Source: Acidobacteriota bacterium (GTDB lineage: Bacteria; Acidobacteriota; Vicinamibacteria; Marinacidobacterales; Marinacidobacteraceae). Taken from it: 64,000 nt of DNA. The stretch is taken from contig JAJEFG010000046.1 of NCBI GenBank assembly GCA_022820545.1, forward strand, positions 56,973 to 120,972, given 5' to 3'. The notes under the pieces were generated by a model. It ran no database searches and was not told the DNA's origin. It worked only from the letters and a program-made list of their open reading frames with translations. Below, piece after piece: positions 42,367 to 51,501 of the stretch. A program made the translations under genes and the position numbers. Numbering within the stretch: the stretch's first letter is position 1; the number at the start of each line of letters is the position of its first letter.

Positions 42367-43880
42367 CGGAAGCCCTCCGTGGTGGGGGCGGCCGACGGCA
42401 TATGGGTCCGCAGGAACTCCATGAAGTCGGCGGGAGGTTGCGTACCCAGCTCGCGGGCGGCCACGACGTGCTGCCAGGCCGCCTCGTAGTCGTTCGCTCC
42501 GGCAAGAGCCATCGCCAGGTCCAGCTGGACCGGGCCGGATTCCGGCCGGACCGCCAGGGACGCCCGGTAGTGCCCGATGGCGTCCGCGGCGCTCCCCTGC
42601 CGCGCCAGGATCTGGCCGAGCTGATGGTGGGCGATCGGGTTTTCCGGATCGGCCTCGACGGCGCGCCGGTAGAGCGGTACCGCTTCTGCGATCCGGTCCT
42701 GGCGCGCCAGCACGTTCGCCAGGTTGGTCAAAGTGCCGCTGTGGTCCGGCCAGGTTTCGAGGGCGGTGCGGTACTCCGCCTCGGCCTCGTCCAGCCGGCC
42801 CTGGTTCAGGAACATGTTGCCCAGGTTGAAGCGGGCCTCGGCCTTTTCCGGCGCGATCTCGAGCGTCCGCCGGTAGCGCCGGATCGCCTCGTCGGTTCGT
42901 CCCAGCCGGGCGAGCAGGTTCCCCAGGTTGAAGTGGCCGTTCGCGTCCTCGGGGTGCGCCTCCAGCAGCGTGCGATAGAGCGACTCGGCCTTCGTCTGGT
43001 TGCCCAGCGAGTCGGCGACCGACGCCCGGCGGTGGTAGCCGATGACCGAAACGCCCTCCTCCACGACCTCGTTCATGAAGGGGTCGTGGTGGAGCAGCTC
43101 ACCGTCGAGTCGCCCCACCCGCTGGGCCGCGCTCCCGGCCGCGTCCATGTCGCCCAGACCCCGGTACGCCTGCACCAGCAGGACGTGGGGGGCACGCGCC
43201 CGCGGTTGCAGCGCCGCGACGCGTTCGAGGTGGCGGCGACTCGCCTCCAGGTCTCCGGCGGCCAGCGCGAGGCGGCCCAGCCCGAGCTCGCAGGGGGCGC
43301 AGCGCGGATCCAGCCTGACGGCCTTCCGGTAGTGCTCCCGCGCCGTTACGGCCTCGCCGGCCTGTTCCAGCAGCTCCGCCCGCAGCAGTTGGCCGGGCGC
43401 GTACCCCGGCAAGAGCGCGACGGCCCGCTCCGAAGCATCGAGCGCGGTCGCCGGGTCGGGAGTCTTCGCGGCGCGCGCCAGCAGGTAGGGCCAGCGCGGC
43501 TCGCCGGGGTCCAGCTCGACGGCGCGCTGGTAGGCCGCCGCCGCGGCCGCCTCGCGCTCGTGCGCGAGCAGGACGGACCCGAGCCGGCCCCACGCGGCCC
43601 CCGAGCGCGGGTCCGCGGCAACCGCCTGCCGCGCCTCCTCGACCTTCGCGCGCACCCGCTCGTCCCGCTCGGAGGCGGAGGACCCGGGGACCTCCGCCAG
43701 ATCGAGAGAGGGAGGAAACGCCAGCCGGGCCAGGAGGAGACCTCCGAGCAGGGCCGCGGCGGCCGCGGCCCATGGGCGCAGGCGCAGCGGCCGGCGGGTC
43801 TTTTCTCCCTGCCCAGCGGGCAGCGGTGCCGGTCCGGAGGCCGGCGCTCCCGGTCGGCGGCGTTTCCTGGTCTTGCTCAC
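42363..43880 (-). CDS. Membrane-anchored TPR repeat protein
   Basis: 505 aa from GTG 43880. A basic, Pro-rich cytoplasmic N-terminus (residues 1-34) is followed by one helix (WAAAAAALLGGLLLARLAF), then about ten TPR units from residue 75 to 490, for example HFNLGNLLARLGRTDEAIRRYRRTLEIAP. Residues about 10-24 (RPGAPASGPAPLPAG) are encoded by a copy of the two-hairpin repeat, in phase. It probably serves as an envelope scaffold for the receptor and peptidase products encoded next to it. It lies 76 bp after the TonB receptor gene. Confidence 0.85.
   Translation of the reverse strand: MSKTRKRRRPGAPASGPAPLPAGQGEKTRRPLRLRPWAAAAAALLGGLLLARLAFPPSLDLAEVPGSSASERDERVRAKVEEARQAVAADPRSGAAWGRLGSVLLAHEREAAAAAAYQRAVELDPGEPRWPYLLARAAKTPDPATALDASERAVALLPGYAPGQLLRAELLEQAGEAVTAREHYRKAVRLDPRCAPCELGLGRLALAAGDLEASRRHLERVAALQPRARAPHVLLVQAYRGLGDMDAAGSAAQRVGRLDGELLHHDPFMNEVVEEGVSVIGYHRRASVADSLGNQTKAESLYRTLLEAHPEDANGHFNLGNLLARLGRTDEAIRRYRRTLEIAPEKAEARFNLGNMFLNQGRLDEAEAEYRTALETWPDHSGTLTNLANVLARQDRIAEAVPLYRRAVEADPENPIAHHQLGQILARQGSAADAIGHYRASLAVRPESGPVQLDLAMALAGANDYEAAWQHVVAARELGTQPPADFMEFLRTHMPSAAPTTEGFR
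43809..43850 (+). repeat. Two-hairpin interspersed repeat, copy H, inside the TPR coding region
   Basis: Left hairpin CTGCCC-AGC-GGGCAG, core GCCGGTC-CGGA-GGCCGGC (one wobble), tail GCTCC. It lies in the 5' coding part of the TPR gene, antisense to it, without breaking the frame. Confidence 0.75.
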
Positions 43881-43956
43881 AGGGACTGCGACGCCAGTGT
43901 ATGGACTGGCGCCGGCGGTGGAGGACGGCGCCGAAGCGCCGCCCTCGCGCCCGTTC

Positions 43957-46842
43957 CTAGAACTGGAACCGGACCCCGATCCGCAGGATGCGGGGCGGCT
44001 CGATTCTGGCCGGCACCAGGAAGCGGTTCGCCAGGCCGTAACGGAGCGACTGCACGGCCGTGGTCCGGTTGATGTTCGTCAGGTTGAAGACGTCGGCGAT
44101 GACCCCGATGCGCATGTTGTCCCGGAACGGGAACTGCTTCTCGATCCGGAGGTCCACCTTGTTCCGGAAGTCGTGGCGGTAGGTGCCCCGCTGCACGCCG
44201 GCAACGTCCACGAAGCTCTCCACCACCATTCCCGGCACGTCGTCCCGGAAGAAGCGCACCGTATAGGCGCCGAGCGCCGGATCCGGAGCGAAGTTCTCGG
44301 GCGGCTTCAGCGGGAAGCCCGTTACCCCCTGGTAGTAGGCGCTCGCCACGATGTCGAACGGCAGCGTGTAGGTGGCCTGGAGCTTGAACTGGTAGGTCGC
44401 ATCCAGGTCCAGCTTCCCCTCGGCGTTGATGAGCGTGTTGGGGTTGTCGTAGATGGCGTGGCCGCCCCAGGTGGAGCCGTAGCTGTTGCCGATGTTCCCC
44501 ACGGCTTCGGAGACGTTGAGGGCGGCCATCAACTGCCAGCCGTCCTGCCAGCGGCGGCGCACCACGAACTCGACGCCGTTGTAGTCGCGGAAGAGCGGTC
44601 CGTCCTGCCCCGGGTTTGTCAGGAAGCGCACCCGGCCGGAACCCTGGAACTCAGGCTTGAGCGCGTAGATCGTCATCGGCGAGTTGTCGATGGGGTTCGT
44701 GACCGAGAGCGCGTTGTAGGCCCCGAAGGGGGTCCCGTCCGCCCCGAGCCGGCCCACGTCCACCGTCTCCATGATGTCCTTCTCGCGCTTGAAGATCCCA
44801 GACACCGAGACGACCAGGTTGTTCTCGAGCTGGTGCTCGACGCCGACGTGGAACGAGTCCACGTACGCGTTCTTCAGGTTCGGATCGGCGCTGCTGGTGT
44901 TCGGCTGGATGGCGTTGGAAATCAGCTCGCCCTGTTCCCCGTCCTGGAACACGAGGTCGCCGTTCAGGTCGAACCACTCGTACTCGTGGTGTCCACCGGA
45001 CCGCGGCAGGATGATCAGGGTGTCCTGGTTCAGGAGCGGCTTGTAGTACTTCCCGTAACTGGCCTTGACCGAGGTTCGGCCCTCGTCGCCCAGCGCCCAC
45101 ACGATGCCGGCGCGGGGCGAGAGGGAGTTGAACCCGATGAGGTCGCGGGTCTCGTCGAGAAAGACCTCGGGGAACCAGCGGCCGCCACCCGAACTCTGCC
45201 GCGGGTACCAGCCCTCGGTGGTCTCCCAGCGCAGACCCAGGTTCACGGTGAGCGCCTCGCCAATCGTCCACTGGTCCTGTGCGAAGAGAGCTACGCGGCC
45301 GATATTGGTCTGCTGCAGGTTGATCGGGTAGTTCATGAGGCGGACGCGGTAGGCCTCGCCGTTCAGCAGCCGCTGCTGCACGTCTTCCCCGTTCGGATAG
45401 AAGAACTCCCGCTTGAAGGGGGAGTGCTCCCAATAGACCCCGGTCTTGAACTCGTGGGAGCCGCCGAGGCCCGTCCGGAAGTGGGAGAGGGTCAGGTGGG
45501 CCTGACGGATATCCCGCGCCAGCGTGTTGCCGACGCCGCCGGTGAGGCCGCCGAAGGACTCCCCGGTGCCGATGTCCGTGTAGCCGACCGTGAAGTTCTC
45601 ATTGTTCGGGTATTCCTGGTTGAACGACTTCCACACCCCGTTGTACCGGGCCTCGATGATCGTGTCCTGGCCGATGAGCTGGGTCGCCTGCAGGTTCACG
45701 ATCCGCTGGTTCCGGAAGAAGATGTTCCAGGTCTCGGGGTGGTCGGCGTTCGAGAAACTGGTGACGTTGCCCGGCCACTTGTCCTGGTCACGGGTCGTGA
45801 AGGAGCCGCTGAACCGGGTGTTCGGGCCCATCTGGGTGGTCAGCTTGAAGAAGGAGTGGGTCTGGTTCGTCTCGAAGGGCTGGGTGGGCAGGAAGGGCTC
45901 CTGCTGCTCCACTTCGACGCGCCGGAGATTGCCGAAGAACCAGGCGCGGTCGCGCACGATGGGCCCGCCAAGGGTGCCGCCGTACTCCTGGTTCTTGATG
46001 TTGCTGGTCGCCGCCGGAAGGTCTTCCTCGAGCTCGGGGGTCAGGTTGTTCCATTCCGTCTGCTCGCCCTGGTAGTAGCCGTTGAGCGTTCCGGAGAACT
46101 CGTTGCCGCCGGACTTGGTGACGAAGTTGAACACCCCGCCCATGGAGAGTCCGAACTCCGCCGAGATGCCGCCGGTGGTGACCTGGACTTCCTCGATCAT
46201 GTCGATCGGGATCTCGGTGGAGATGTAGCCGACCGTGGTGTCGTTCATCCCCGCCCCGTCGATGTTGAACAGGTTGTCACGGGGCGAACTCCCGTGGACC
46301 GTCTGCGCCGGGGTGAAGGAGTACTCGCTGTCGAGGACGCCCGGCATCGACACCAGGAGGTCCGAATAGGTGCGCCCGAGCGGGATGTTCTCGATGAGGT
46401 CCACGTCCATGGTGCGCATCGCCTGGTTGCTTCGCACATCCACCAGCGGCGCTTCGCCGATGACGGTCACCATTTCCTCGACCCCGGAGGGGGAGAGGGT
46501 GGCGTCGAGCCCGATGTCGGTTCCGGCGTTCACCACCACGCCTTCGAAGGTCACGGTCTGGAACCCCGCGAGCTCGACGGTCACCGTGTAGGTGCCGGGC
46601 GAGAGCAGCGGGACGCGGTAGTCGCCCCGGGCCCCGGTGACCCGGGTCTCGGTCTGGATGTGCGACGGGCTCGAGAGGGTCACCGTGGCGCCCGGGATCG
46701 CGAGCCCCTGGTCGTCGGTGACCTCGCCGTAGATCGTTCCGGTCAACTCCTGCGTGAAAGCGGTTCCCGCCCCCAGCAGGAGCGCGACGCCCAGAACCAG
46801 CGCCGGACACGGCCTACTGGCCGTAAATCGTTGCAGCGTCAT
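43957..46842 (-). CDS. TonB-dependent receptor, Oar-like with carboxypeptidase-regulatory domain
   Basis: 961 aa behind GGAGGG. Signal peptide ALVLGVALLLGAGTAFTQ, then an Ig-like regulatory domain (GEVTDDQGLAIPGATVTLSSPS), a plug (GRTYSDLLVSMPGV, FNIDGAGMNDTTVGYISTEIP) and a barrel ending in Phe (RIGVRFQF). It is first of a minus-strand group with TPR, DUF885 and three GGT-like genes, so its ligand may be a peptide. A sigma-70-like promoter is visible about 300 bp upstream. The 1082-aa plus-strand ORF across it is a shadow. Confidence 0.9.
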   Translation of the reverse strand: MTLQRFTASRPCPALVLGVALLLGAGTAFTQELTGTIYGEVTDDQGLAIPGATVTLSSPSHIQTETRVTGARGDYRVPLLSPGTYTVTVELAGFQTVTFEGVVVNAGTDIGLDATLSPSGVEEMVTVIGEAPLVDVRSNQAMRTMDVDLIENIPLGRTYSDLLVSMPGVLDSEYSFTPAQTVHGSSPRDNLFNIDGAGMNDTTVGYISTEIPIDMIEEVQVTTGGISAEFGLSMGGVFNFVTKSGGNEFSGTLNGYYQGEQTEWNNLTPELEEDLPAATSNIKNQEYGGTLGGPIVRDRAWFFGNLRRVEVEQQEPFLPTQPFETNQTHSFFKLTTQMGPNTRFSGSFTTRDQDKWPGNVTSFSNADHPETWNIFFRNQRIVNLQATQLIGQDTIIEARYNGVWKSFNQEYPNNENFTVGYTDIGTGESFGGLTGGVGNTLARDIRQAHLTLSHFRTGLGGSHEFKTGVYWEHSPFKREFFYPNGEDVQQRLLNGEAYRVRLMNYPINLQQTNIGRVALFAQDQWTIGEALTVNLGLRWETTEGWYPRQSSGGGRWFPEVFLDETRDLIGFNSLSPRAGIVWALGDEGRTSVKASYGKYYKPLLNQDTLIILPRSGGHHEYEWFDLNGDLVFQDGEQGELISNAIQPNTSSADPNLKNAYVDSFHVGVEHQLENNLVVSVSGIFKREKDIMETVDVGRLGADGTPFGAYNALSVTNPIDNSPMTIYALKPEFQGSGRVRFLTNPGQDGPLFRDYNGVEFVVRRRWQDGWQLMAALNVSEAVGNIGNSYGSTWGGHAIYDNPNTLINAEGKLDLDATYQFKLQATYTLPFDIVASAYYQGVTGFPLKPPENFAPDPALGAYTVRFFRDDVPGMVVESFVDVAGVQRGTYRHDFRNKVDLRIEKQFPFRDNMRIGVIADVFNLTNINRTTAVQSLRYGLANRFLVPARIEPPRILRIGVRFQF

Positions 46843-46900
46843 GTTGTTTTGCCCTCCTGTGGGGATGTGGGGGAACGGACGACTACCGGCGCGGCGGGGC

Positions 46901-46914
46901 GGTGCGTACGCACC
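46901..46914. other. 14-bp perfect palindrome in the TonB receptor leader
   Basis: GGTGCGTACGCACC lies about 60 bp before the receptor start in its presumed leader. It could be a hairpin or operator. Nothing else is recognised in 46843-47130. Confidence 0.4.
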
Positions 46915-47141
46915 TCCGCCCCACGCTACGCCGGGGAAAGCTGCGGGAAGCAGCTGAGTGGGGGTTTACCGCGCGCAGGGAGAATCCGGCATCGGTACAC
47001 ACGGATCGGATCGTCCGCATCGGCATGCCGTCTCCCTTGCCAGAGGCATCTGCCAGCGAAACCCATCAGACCGCCCGCCCGCATCCGCCGTCAAACGCGA
47101 CGCCGGAATCCAAGTCATTGAAAAACCTGGTTTTAATGGTG

Positions 47142-47171
47142 ATTGTAACGCAAGTGCAATGGTTTCGTCAC
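47142..47171 (-). promoter_or_regulatory. Sigma-70 type promoter, probably of the TonB receptor group
   Basis: On the minus strand GTGACG (-35, 4/6) and TACAAT (-10, 5/6) are separated by 18 bp in the only AT-rich stretch of the 385-bp gap 46843-47227. The leader would be about 290 nt. Confidence 0.4.
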
Positions 47172-47227
47172 AAACTTGTAATCAAAAGACGCCCGGTCTT
47201 CGTATAGAGGGCCGGGTGGCAGGTCGC

Positions 47228-49309
47228 TCAGGGGTCCGTGGCCACGGGTTCCCTCCCGAGGTGGCGCTCGAAGAAGTCGGCGCTCCGGCGGAAGACCTCC
47301 AGCCAGTTCTCGTGGCGGAGGAAGCCGTGGACCTCGTCGGGGAAGATCAGGAGTTCGTGCTCGACGCCGAGTTCCCGCAGCTTCTCCACCAGCTCGACGG
47401 TCTCGTTGAAGGGCACGTTCCGGTCGTCGTCCCCGTGGACGAGCAGCACCGGGGACCGCCAGCCGTCCACGGTGGCGAGCGGTGAGGACTCGAACGCCAG
47501 CCGCGCCGCCTCCGGGTGGTGGTCCGGTTCGTAGCTCGGATTGAAACCCTGGATGGTGCGGTTCCAGTCGTGGACGCCGTGGATGTCCACCCCGGCGGCG
47601 AAGAGATCCGACGCCCGGGAGAGTCCCATGGCGGTCAGGTAGCCGCCGTAGGAACCGCCCCAGAGCCCGATCCGGTCTCCGTCCACCGCGGGCATGTCGG
47701 CGAGGGTTCGCCCCGCCCCGAGCACGTCCTGGTGCTCGGCGCCGCCGCTCGCGCCGTAGCCCGTCGCCTCGCGGAACTCCATGCCGTAACCCGTGCCGCT
47801 CCGGAAGTTCACCGAGATCACCGTGAACCCGCGGCTCGCCAGGTACTGGTGGAAGGCGTAGCAGTTCGAGTAGTACCCCATGTAGTGCCAGCCGAGCAGC
47901 ATCTGCCGGCGCGAGCCGCCGTGCAGGAAGAGGACGCCGGGGCCGGGGGTTTCCGACCCGGCCGCGGGCCGGAAGAGCTGGCCGTGGATCTTCATGCCGT
48001 CGGCGGAGGCGAAGACCACCGGTTCCGGATCCACCATGTGCTCGAGCGGGAAATCGGCCGGGAAGGCGTCCGGCGCGAGGGCGCGCGCCTCACCGGCGGC
48101 CTGGACCATCGGCTGGAGCGGGCGGCGCCCGTCGCCCCCGAGGAAAGCGACCCCTCCCTGGACGGCGACCGGCAGCGTTTCGACGCCGGTCCCCGAGGTC
48201 AGGGCCTCGGCGGCCGATCCCGCGGTGAGGCGCCAGAGGTGGCGGCGGTCGATGTCTCCCTGGTTGGTGGCGGCGATCAGGCCCCCCTGCCCGTCCCTGA
48301 CCGCGTACTCGGTCTCGAAGGTCCCGGAGGTCAGCGCCTCCGGCTCCCCGCCCATGGCCGACACGGCGTAGAAGTGACGGTAGCCGGTGCGCTCCCAGGG
48401 AAAGAGGATGCGGCCGTCATCCGTCCAGTGGAGCTGGTCGGCGGAGGCGGTGCCGGAGAAGACGCTTCCCCTCCCGGGCTCCGCGCGGAAGACCTCCCGG
48501 CTGGTACCGGGGTTGTCGAGGGAAGCCACCCGGATGCTCCAGGGAGGGCCCTCCCGGTTCGGAACGAACATGAACCGCTCGAGCACCGGCGGCGTGCGCA
48601 GGAACGCCACTTCGCTCCCGTCGGGTGAGAAGGCCGGCGAGCCGTCGCGGTCCACCGCCGGGTCGAGGTAGTGGACCGTCTTCGCGCCGAAGTCGTAGAC
48701 GCCGACGAAGGAATGCGCCCCCCGCGAGGAGACGAACGCCAGCCGGTCGCCGCCCGGGGAGAGGCGCAGGTTGCCGAAGGAGCCCCGGCCGTGGATGAGC
48801 TGCTCGGGTTCGGCATCCGGGTCGAGGCTCACCTGCCAGACCCGGCCCCGGCGCACGAAGAGCAGCGCATCGCCGTCCGCAGTGAAGAGGGGAGAGGCGG
48901 CCGGCTCGGTGATGCGGCGGGGCGCCCCGCCCCGATCGATGACCCAGAGCGCCTGCTCCACTCCCGCCGGATCGCTCGTCGGGTTCGGCAGCTCGCCGGC
49001 CCGGTTGGGGCCGTCGCCGCGGATGAAGGCGATGCGGTCTCCGTCGCGGCTGAACGCCAGGCTGTGGATGGTCGTCCCGTCGTCGCCCTCGAAGGAGGTC
49101 AGGCGGCGTCCCGCGAAGCCGGGGGCGTCGGCCGCCCAGACGTTCCGCGCGCCCCGCTCGTCGAACACCCAGGCGACCCGGGAACCGTCGGAGGAGGCGG
49201 TCAGGCTCGTCGGAAACGGGGCCGAGAAGACCTGCTCGAGGGTGAACTGGGCCTCGGCGCCGGACGCGCCGAGGACCGTGATCCAGAGGAGGATGGCGAT
49301 CTGTCGCAT
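47228..49309 (-). CDS. S9 family serine peptidase (DPP IV/acylaminoacyl-like), exported
   Basis: 693 aa behind AGGAG, signal peptide AILLWITVLGASGAEAQ. The N-terminal half is a WD-like beta-propeller with TolB-type repeats (SPAFSPDGSEVAFLR, LRLSPGGDRLAFVSS). The C-terminal hydrolase has GGSYGG (Ser), LVHGDDDRNVPF (Asp) and PDEVHGF (His). It removes dipeptides or acyl-amino acids from peptides outside the cytoplasm. It lies 21 bp after the second P450 gene, so they may share a transcript, although their roles look unrelated. Confidence 0.9.
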   Translation of the reverse strand: MRQIAILLWITVLGASGAEAQFTLEQVFSAPFPTSLTASSDGSRVAWVFDERGARNVWAADAPGFAGRRLTSFEGDDGTTIHSLAFSRDGDRIAFIRGDGPNRAGELPNPTSDPAGVEQALWVIDRGGAPRRITEPAASPLFTADGDALLFVRRGRVWQVSLDPDAEPEQLIHGRGSFGNLRLSPGGDRLAFVSSRGAHSFVGVYDFGAKTVHYLDPAVDRDGSPAFSPDGSEVAFLRTPPVLERFMFVPNREGPPWSIRVASLDNPGTSREVFRAEPGRGSVFSGTASADQLHWTDDGRILFPWERTGYRHFYAVSAMGGEPEALTSGTFETEYAVRDGQGGLIAATNQGDIDRRHLWRLTAGSAAEALTSGTGVETLPVAVQGGVAFLGGDGRRPLQPMVQAAGEARALAPDAFPADFPLEHMVDPEPVVFASADGMKIHGQLFRPAAGSETPGPGVLFLHGGSRRQMLLGWHYMGYYSNCYAFHQYLASRGFTVISVNFRSGTGYGMEFREATGYGASGGAEHQDVLGAGRTLADMPAVDGDRIGLWGGSYGGYLTAMGLSRASDLFAAGVDIHGVHDWNRTIQGFNPSYEPDHHPEAARLAFESSPLATVDGWRSPVLLVHGDDDRNVPFNETVELVEKLRELGVEHELLIFPDEVHGFLRHENWLEVFRRSADFFERHLGREPVATDP

Positions 49310-49330
49310 GGGAACGCTCCTGACGAGGAC

Positions 49331-50599
49331 TTACCGGGGGACGAGCCGCACCGGCAGGTGCTTGACCCCATGGATGAAGTTGGAACGGAGACGGTCGGGC
49401 GGGCCGGTGAGTTCGACGGCGCGCACCCGGCGGAAGAGTTCCTCGAAGGTGACCCGGACCTCGAGGCGGGCCAGCCAGGCCCCGAGGCAGACGTGCCGGC
49501 CGGCGCCGAAGGCCAGGTGCGGGTTGGGGCTCCGGCGAATCTCGAACCGCTCGGGCTCCGGGAAGGCCTCCGGATCGCGGTTCGCGGCGATGTACCAGAG
49601 GACCGCCTTGTCGCCCCGGCGCAGCGGGGCGCCGTCGAGGTCGAGGTCCCGCGTGAGGGTGCGCCGGAAGTGCATGGTCACCGAGGTCCAGCGGAGGATC
49701 TCCTCGGTGGCCGACTCGAAGAGGCCGCGCTCGCCGGGAGCGGCGTCGAGGGCTTCCCAGGCGTCGGGGTGATCGAGCAGCCCGAGCAGGCCGAGCGAGA
49801 TCGTGTGCCGGGTGGTCTCGTTGCCGGCGACGATGAGGAGCAGGAAGAAGTTCTGGAACTCCAGCTCGGTGAGCGGACGGCCGCCGGCGTCCTCGGCCAG
49901 CATCCCGGAGATGATGTCGTCGGTGGGCCGCCGGAGACGCTCCTTCCGGATGCGGCTCGCGTAGTCGAAGACGGCGCGCGCCGCCGGGCTCCGGAAGGGC
50001 AGCAGGCGGAACTCTTCGGTGTCCACCTGGTCGATGACCGCCATCGAGAACTCGGGGTCCGCGTTCGAGATCAGCGCGTCGCCCCATTCGACCAGTTCGC
50101 CGGCATCCTCCTCCGGCACGCCCAGGATGCGGCAGAGCATCCGGATGGGGAGTTCCCGGGAGACTTCCTCCACGAAGTCCAGCTCGCCGCGTTCGAGGGC
50201 GCGGTCGAGCACCTGGGCGGCCAGCCCCCGCACCGAGGCCTCGTAAGTGGCGATGGATTTCCGGGAGAAGCCCGCTCCGACCAGCCGGCGTAGCCGGGCG
50301 TGCTCGGCGCCGTCGTACTCCATCATCGTCCGCCGGGCCTCGAGTTCGTCTTCATCGAGTTCTTCGAGGCGGATGCCGCGGGCGCAGGAGAAATCCCTCG
50401 GGGTGGAACTCGCGTGGAAGACGTGGGAGTGACGGGTGAGCGCCCAGAACCCGGCGCCGTCGGTCTCGTTCACCCAGCAGGGGGATTCCTGCTCGCGCAT
50501 CCGGGCGAAGAGGTCCCACGGCACCCCCTTCGTGTAGGTGTCGTGCGAAACGATCGCCTCGAAACCGCCTGGGGACCCGTTTCGGCCGTTCCTCGTCAC
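49331..50599 (-). CDS. Cytochrome P450 monooxygenase
   Basis: 422 aa from the GTG at 50599. The track start at 50659 uses sequence from repeat I and is rejected; a GTG start is assumed without a strong ribosome site. Heme loop HLAFGAGRHVCLGAWLAR (F-G-x3-H-x-C-x-G). The I-helix FFLLLIVAGNETTRHTISLG has the full A-G-x-E-T motif, and the K-helix E-x2-R is in EEILRWTSVT. This is a classical soluble bacterial P450, unlike the first one, whose I-helix is altered. It needs a ferredoxin and reductase from elsewhere. Substrate unknown. Confidence 0.85.
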   Translation of the reverse strand: MTRNGRNGSPGGFEAIVSHDTYTKGVPWDLFARMREQESPCWVNETDGAGFWALTRHSHVFHASSTPRDFSCARGIRLEELDEDELEARRTMMEYDGAEHARLRRLVGAGFSRKSIATYEASVRGLAAQVLDRALERGELDFVEEVSRELPIRMLCRILGVPEEDAGELVEWGDALISNADPEFSMAVIDQVDTEEFRLLPFRSPAARAVFDYASRIRKERLRRPTDDIISGMLAEDAGGRPLTELEFQNFFLLLIVAGNETTRHTISLGLLGLLDHPDAWEALDAAPGERGLFESATEEILRWTSVTMHFRRTLTRDLDLDGAPLRRGDKAVLWYIAANRDPEAFPEPERFEIRRSPNPHLAFGAGRHVCLGAWLARLEVRVTFEELFRRVRAVELTGPPDRLRSNFIHGVKHLPVRLVPR

Positions 50600-50630
50600 C
50601 GCCCGGATGGTACGTCGAGGTGGCGCGACG

Positions 50631-50679
50631 GCTTGGAACGCCGCTCTCCAGACCGGCACGCGCGGCGCTCCGCGCCGCG
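50631..50679 (-). repeat. Two-hairpin interspersed repeat, type 2, copy I
   Basis: On the minus strand: left hairpin GCGGCGC-GGA-GCGCCGC, core GCCGGTC-TGGA-GAGCGGC (one mismatch) and tail GTTCCAAGC. It lies between the divergent P450 and FAH-family starts. Confidence 0.8.
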
Positions 50680-50769
50680 CACCGCGCGACCCCGCCCCGT
50701 CGGGCGGCGCCGGACCGCAAAAGACGTCGCCTGCCCCCTCCCCGACCTAATGTAGTCTCCCCGGTTCCG

Positions 50770-51501
50770 ATGAACCCGAGCAAGATCGTTTGTGTTCATC
50801 TCAACTATCGCAGCCGGGTCGAGGAGTTCGGAGCACGGCTTCCGAAGGCGCCCACTTACTTCCTGAAGCCGCCCTCCGCCCTGATCCGGAGCGGTGAGCC
50901 GGTGGTCCGCCCGCGGGGCTGCCGCTACCTGAACTTCGAGGGGGAAATCGTTGCGGTGATCGGATCGCGCTGCCGGGGAATCGAGCCGGAAGACGCCGGG
51001 CGCTTCGTTGCCGGCTACACGGTCGGCAACGACTTCGGGCTGCACGATTTCCGGGACACCGACGCCGGCTCGATGCTCCGCGTGAAGGGCGCCGACACGC
51101 TCTGCCCGGTGCTGGAACCGGTGGTTCCCGGGTGGGATTTCCACGGGCGCGGGATCCGCACGCTGGTCAACGGCGAGGTGCGCCAGTCGGGCAACACCGC
51201 CGAGATGGCGTGGGACCCGCACTACCTGATCGCCGACATCGCGCGGACCCACACGCTGCTGCCGGGCGACCTGGTCTTCACCGGCACCCCGGCCGGCTCG
51301 CGGCCGGTGGAGCCGGGGGACGAGGTCGCGGTCGAAGTGGACGGTTTGGGGCGCCTCGAAAACCCGATCGTGGCCGCGGAGTGGGGGATTCCCGAGGGCT
51401 ACGGGGCGCAGCCGACCGAGTCCGAGGAAGTGCGGTCCACGGCGCTCGGCGGCGACTGGGAGTTCCGGGGGATTCGTCCGCCGCGGGCGACGGCGCGATG
51501 A
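50770..51501 (+). CDS. Fumarylacetoacetate hydrolase family protein
   Basis: 243 aa from the ATG at 50770 (track start lies in repeat I). FAH fold: LNYRSRVEEFG, KPPSALIRSGEPVVRP, the metal-site segments YLNFEGEIVAVIG and YTVGNDFGLHDF, KGADTLCPVLEPVV, and LLPGDLVFTGTPAGSRPVEPGDEV. Members hydrolyse or decarboxylate beta-diketo acids, including late steps of homoprotocatechuate and other meta-cleavage pathways. It is coupled by ATGA to a PuuD-like gene. It could handle products of the LigB-type dioxygenase encoded 30 kb away, but that is inference. Confidence 0.82.
   Translation: MNPSKIVCVHLNYRSRVEEFGARLPKAPTYFLKPPSALIRSGEPVVRPRGCRYLNFEGEIVAVIGSRCRGIEPEDAGRFVAGYTVGNDFGLHDFRDTDAGSMLRVKGADTLCPVLEPVVPGWDFHGRGIRTLVNGEVRQSGNTAEMAWDPHYLIADIARTHTLLPGDLVFTGTPAGSRPVEPGDEVAVEVDGLGRLENPIVAAEWGIPEGYGAQPTESEEVRSTALGGDWEFRGIRPPRATAR

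Noticed and set aside
39038-42505. 1155-aa fused ORF on the minus strand
   Set aside because: Only the part from 40726 is a GGT protein with its own ribosome site and signal peptide; the N-terminal 593 residues are an out-of-frame shadow of the DUF885 gene.
43873-47121. 1082-aa plus-strand ORF
   Set aside because: Antisense of the second TonB receptor; composition is typical of a GC-driven shadow frame.
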